Shown here one piece after another: positions 14,027-15,092 of a DNA stretch of 15,092 nucleotides (its first letter is position 1; each line of letters begins with the position of its first letter). The translations under genes were made by a program, and so were the position numbers. This DNA comes from Flavobacteriales bacterium (GTDB lineage: Bacteria > Bacteroidota > Bacteroidia > Flavobacteriales > BACL11): the NCBI GenBank assembly GCA_002710495.1, contig PAKE01000019.1, positions 53,234 through 68,325 of the forward strand, written 5' to 3'. The notes under the pieces were generated by a model. That model had not been told where the DNA came from, did no database searches, and was given only the letters and a program-made list of their open reading frames with translations.

Positions 14027-15085
14027 TTAAGGAAGTATTAACATTGCATCTCCAAAAGTATGGAACTTGTATTTTTTCTTTATTGCTTCTTTGTATGCTT
14101 TCATTACTAAATCATATCCTCCGAATGAAGCTACATGCATTAATAAAGTAGATTTTGGCAAATGAAAATTACTTACCATACAATTTGCTACTTGAAAATT
14201 ATGAGGAGGAAACATAAATTTATTTGTCCAACCATTGAAAGGGATTACCATATTAGTAGTAGTAGTAGAGCTTTCAATTACTCTATTCACAGTAGTTCCA
14301 ATAGCACATATTTTTCTTTCAGATTCTTTTGCAGCATTAATTATTTTAGCATTTTCTTCTGTAATTTTACATTCTTCAGAATCCATTTTGTGTTTAGAAA
14401 GATCTTCCACCTCAATAGAACGGAATGTTCCTAATCCAACATGTAAAGTAATTTCAGATAAATTAACACCCTTGATTTCCATTTTTTTCATTAGTTGTTT
14501 GCTAAAATGAAGACCAGCAGTTGGAGCTGCAACCGAACCACTTTCTTTTGCATAGATAGTTTGGTAACGTTCGTCATCTTCTTTAGTAGGATCTCTATCA
14601 ATAAATTTTGGAAGAGGTGTTTGACCTAATAAATCTAACGTATCTTGAAATTCTTCATGAGTTCCGTCAAATAAAAATCTTAAGGTTCTGCCCCTAGAGG
14701 TTGTATTGTCTATTACTTCAGCAATCAATTCATCATTTTCTCCAAAATAAAGTTTATTTCCAATTCTGATTTTTCTGGCGGGATCTACCAAAACATCCCA
14801 TAATCTGTTGTCCCGATTCAATTCTCTTAAGAGAAAAACTTCAATTCTAGCACCAGTTTTTTCTTTATTCCCATACATTCGAGCTGGGAAAACTTTGGTA
14901 TTATTGAAGATCATAACATCATTTTCATCAAAGTAATCAATTAAATCCTTAAAAGTTCTGTGCTCAATTTCTCCTGTACTTTTATGTACAACCATTAATT
15001 TACATTCTTCTCTTTCGTGACTTGGAGTATTAGGAATAAGTTTTGCAGGTAAATCGAATTTGAAGTGGGATAACTTAAATTTCAT
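14027..15085 (-). CDS. queA: S-adenosylmethionine:tRNA ribosyltransferase-isomerase QueA
   Basis: This is a 352-residue enzyme that transfers and isomerises the ribosyl group of SAM onto preQ1-modified tRNA, forming epoxyqueuosine in Asp, Asn, His and Tyr tRNAs. Family motifs are [12 protein letters not shown] (59-70), [10 protein letters not shown] (100-109), [12 protein letters not shown] (183-194), LHVGLGTFR (214-222), [11 protein letters not shown] (263-273), [13 protein letters not shown] (304-316) and the terminal GDAMLILP. Length is normal. A (TAG)5 trinucleotide run at 14254-14268 encodes part of an S-S-T-T-T-T loop just after the ESS motif, a position where homologues vary. The ATG at 15085 gives the expected N-terminus. 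Only seven bases lie upstream in the window, so its promoter cannot be judged. ispD follows after one base. Confidence 0.96.
   Translation of the reverse strand: MKFKLSHFKFDLPAKLIPNTPSHEREECKLMVVHKSTGEIEHRTFKDLIDYFDENDVMIFNNTKVFPARMYGNKEKTGARIEVFLLRELNRDNRLWDVLVDPARKIRIGNKLYFGENDELIAEVIDNTTSRGRTLRFLFDGTHEEFQDTLDLLGQTPLPKFIDRDPTKEDDERYQTIYAKESGSVAAPTAGLHFSKQLMKKMEIKGVNLSEITLHVGLGTFRSIEVEDLSKHKMDSEECKITEENAKIINAAKESERKICAIGTTVNRVIESSTTTTNMVIPFNGWTNKFMFPPHNFQVANCMVSNFHLPKSTLLMHVASFGGYDLVMKAYKEAIKKKYKFHTFGDAMLILP
14254..14268. repeat. (TAG)5 trinucleotide microsatellite within queA
   Basis: Five perfect TAG units on the plus strand (CTA on the coding strand) encode serine/threonine residues around 273-277 of QueA. 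Unit changes would add or remove single residues in frame, so this is a length-tolerant repeat and not a phase switch. It is short and may be incidental. Confidence 0.6.
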
Positions 15086-15092
15086 ATATTTT

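Noticed and set aside
14162..14510. Two plus-strand open frames of 90 and 91 codons opposite queA
   Set aside because: Their translations are rich in Ser, Phe and Ile, as expected from reading an AT-rich gene backwards, and they sit over invariant QueA motifs.
1..15092. Search for a novel defence, mobile or biosynthetic system
   Set aside because: All fourteen genes fall into known core families, base composition looks uniform, and there are no direct repeats, integrase or transposase genes, CRISPR units or tRNA-associated insertions.

Overview
The window is an ordinary, very tightly packed stretch of bacterial core genome. I read it as a member of the Bacteroidota, most likely a low-GC, possibly streamlined (marine-type) Flavobacteriales relative. 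Reasons: strongly AT-biased sequence; a DAHP synthase fused to a C-terminal chorismate mutase, a thymidine kinase N-terminus, a short RsmI and an S41 protease of Bacteroidota type; few Shine-Dalgarno sequences; and TAnnTTTG promoter boxes of the Bacteroidota type. The exact lineage is inference. All genes except the window edges are complete. I saw no tRNA, rRNA, CRISPR array, insertion sequence, phage gene or toxin-antitoxin pair.

Layout. (1) 5-3056, plus strand: yidD, a secreted S41/PDZ C-terminal processing protease and a polytopic O-antigen ligase/polymerase-type protein, an envelope-themed cluster. (2) 4678-3031, minus strand: thymidine kinase (tdk) followed by alanine racemase (alr), overlapping by 8 bases. 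(3) 4765-8185, plus strand: rsmI, DAHP synthase/chorismate mutase and recJ, with a 14-base overlap and then zero spacing. (4) 12229-8240, minus strand: rlmN, then after a 79-base gap a long-chain polyprenyl diphosphate synthase and the primase gene dnaG, the last two coupled by an ATGA overlap. (5) 12273-13388, plus strand: an amidohydrolase-superfamily deaminase of unassigned substrate. (6) 15085-13375, minus strand: queA and ispD, one base apart.

The genes cover envelope assembly (yidD, protease, glycan ligase, alr), nucleotide salvage (tdk), rRNA and tRNA modification (rsmI, rlmN, queA), aromatic and isoprenoid biosynthesis (DAHP synthase/chorismate mutase, ispD, polyprenyl synthase) and DNA replication or repair (recJ, dnaG). 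With the alr start corrected, only about 280 of 15,092 bases lie outside genes (roughly 98% coding). No gap reaches 100 bases, so no long non-coding stretch needs explaining.

I found no undescribed multi-gene system. The points most worth a second look are small: exact TAnnTTTG boxes placed four bases before two start codons, implying leaderless or nearly leaderless mRNAs; a 43-base divergent region with interlocking promoters; convergent genes whose coding tails overlap; and the unassigned amidohydrolase.
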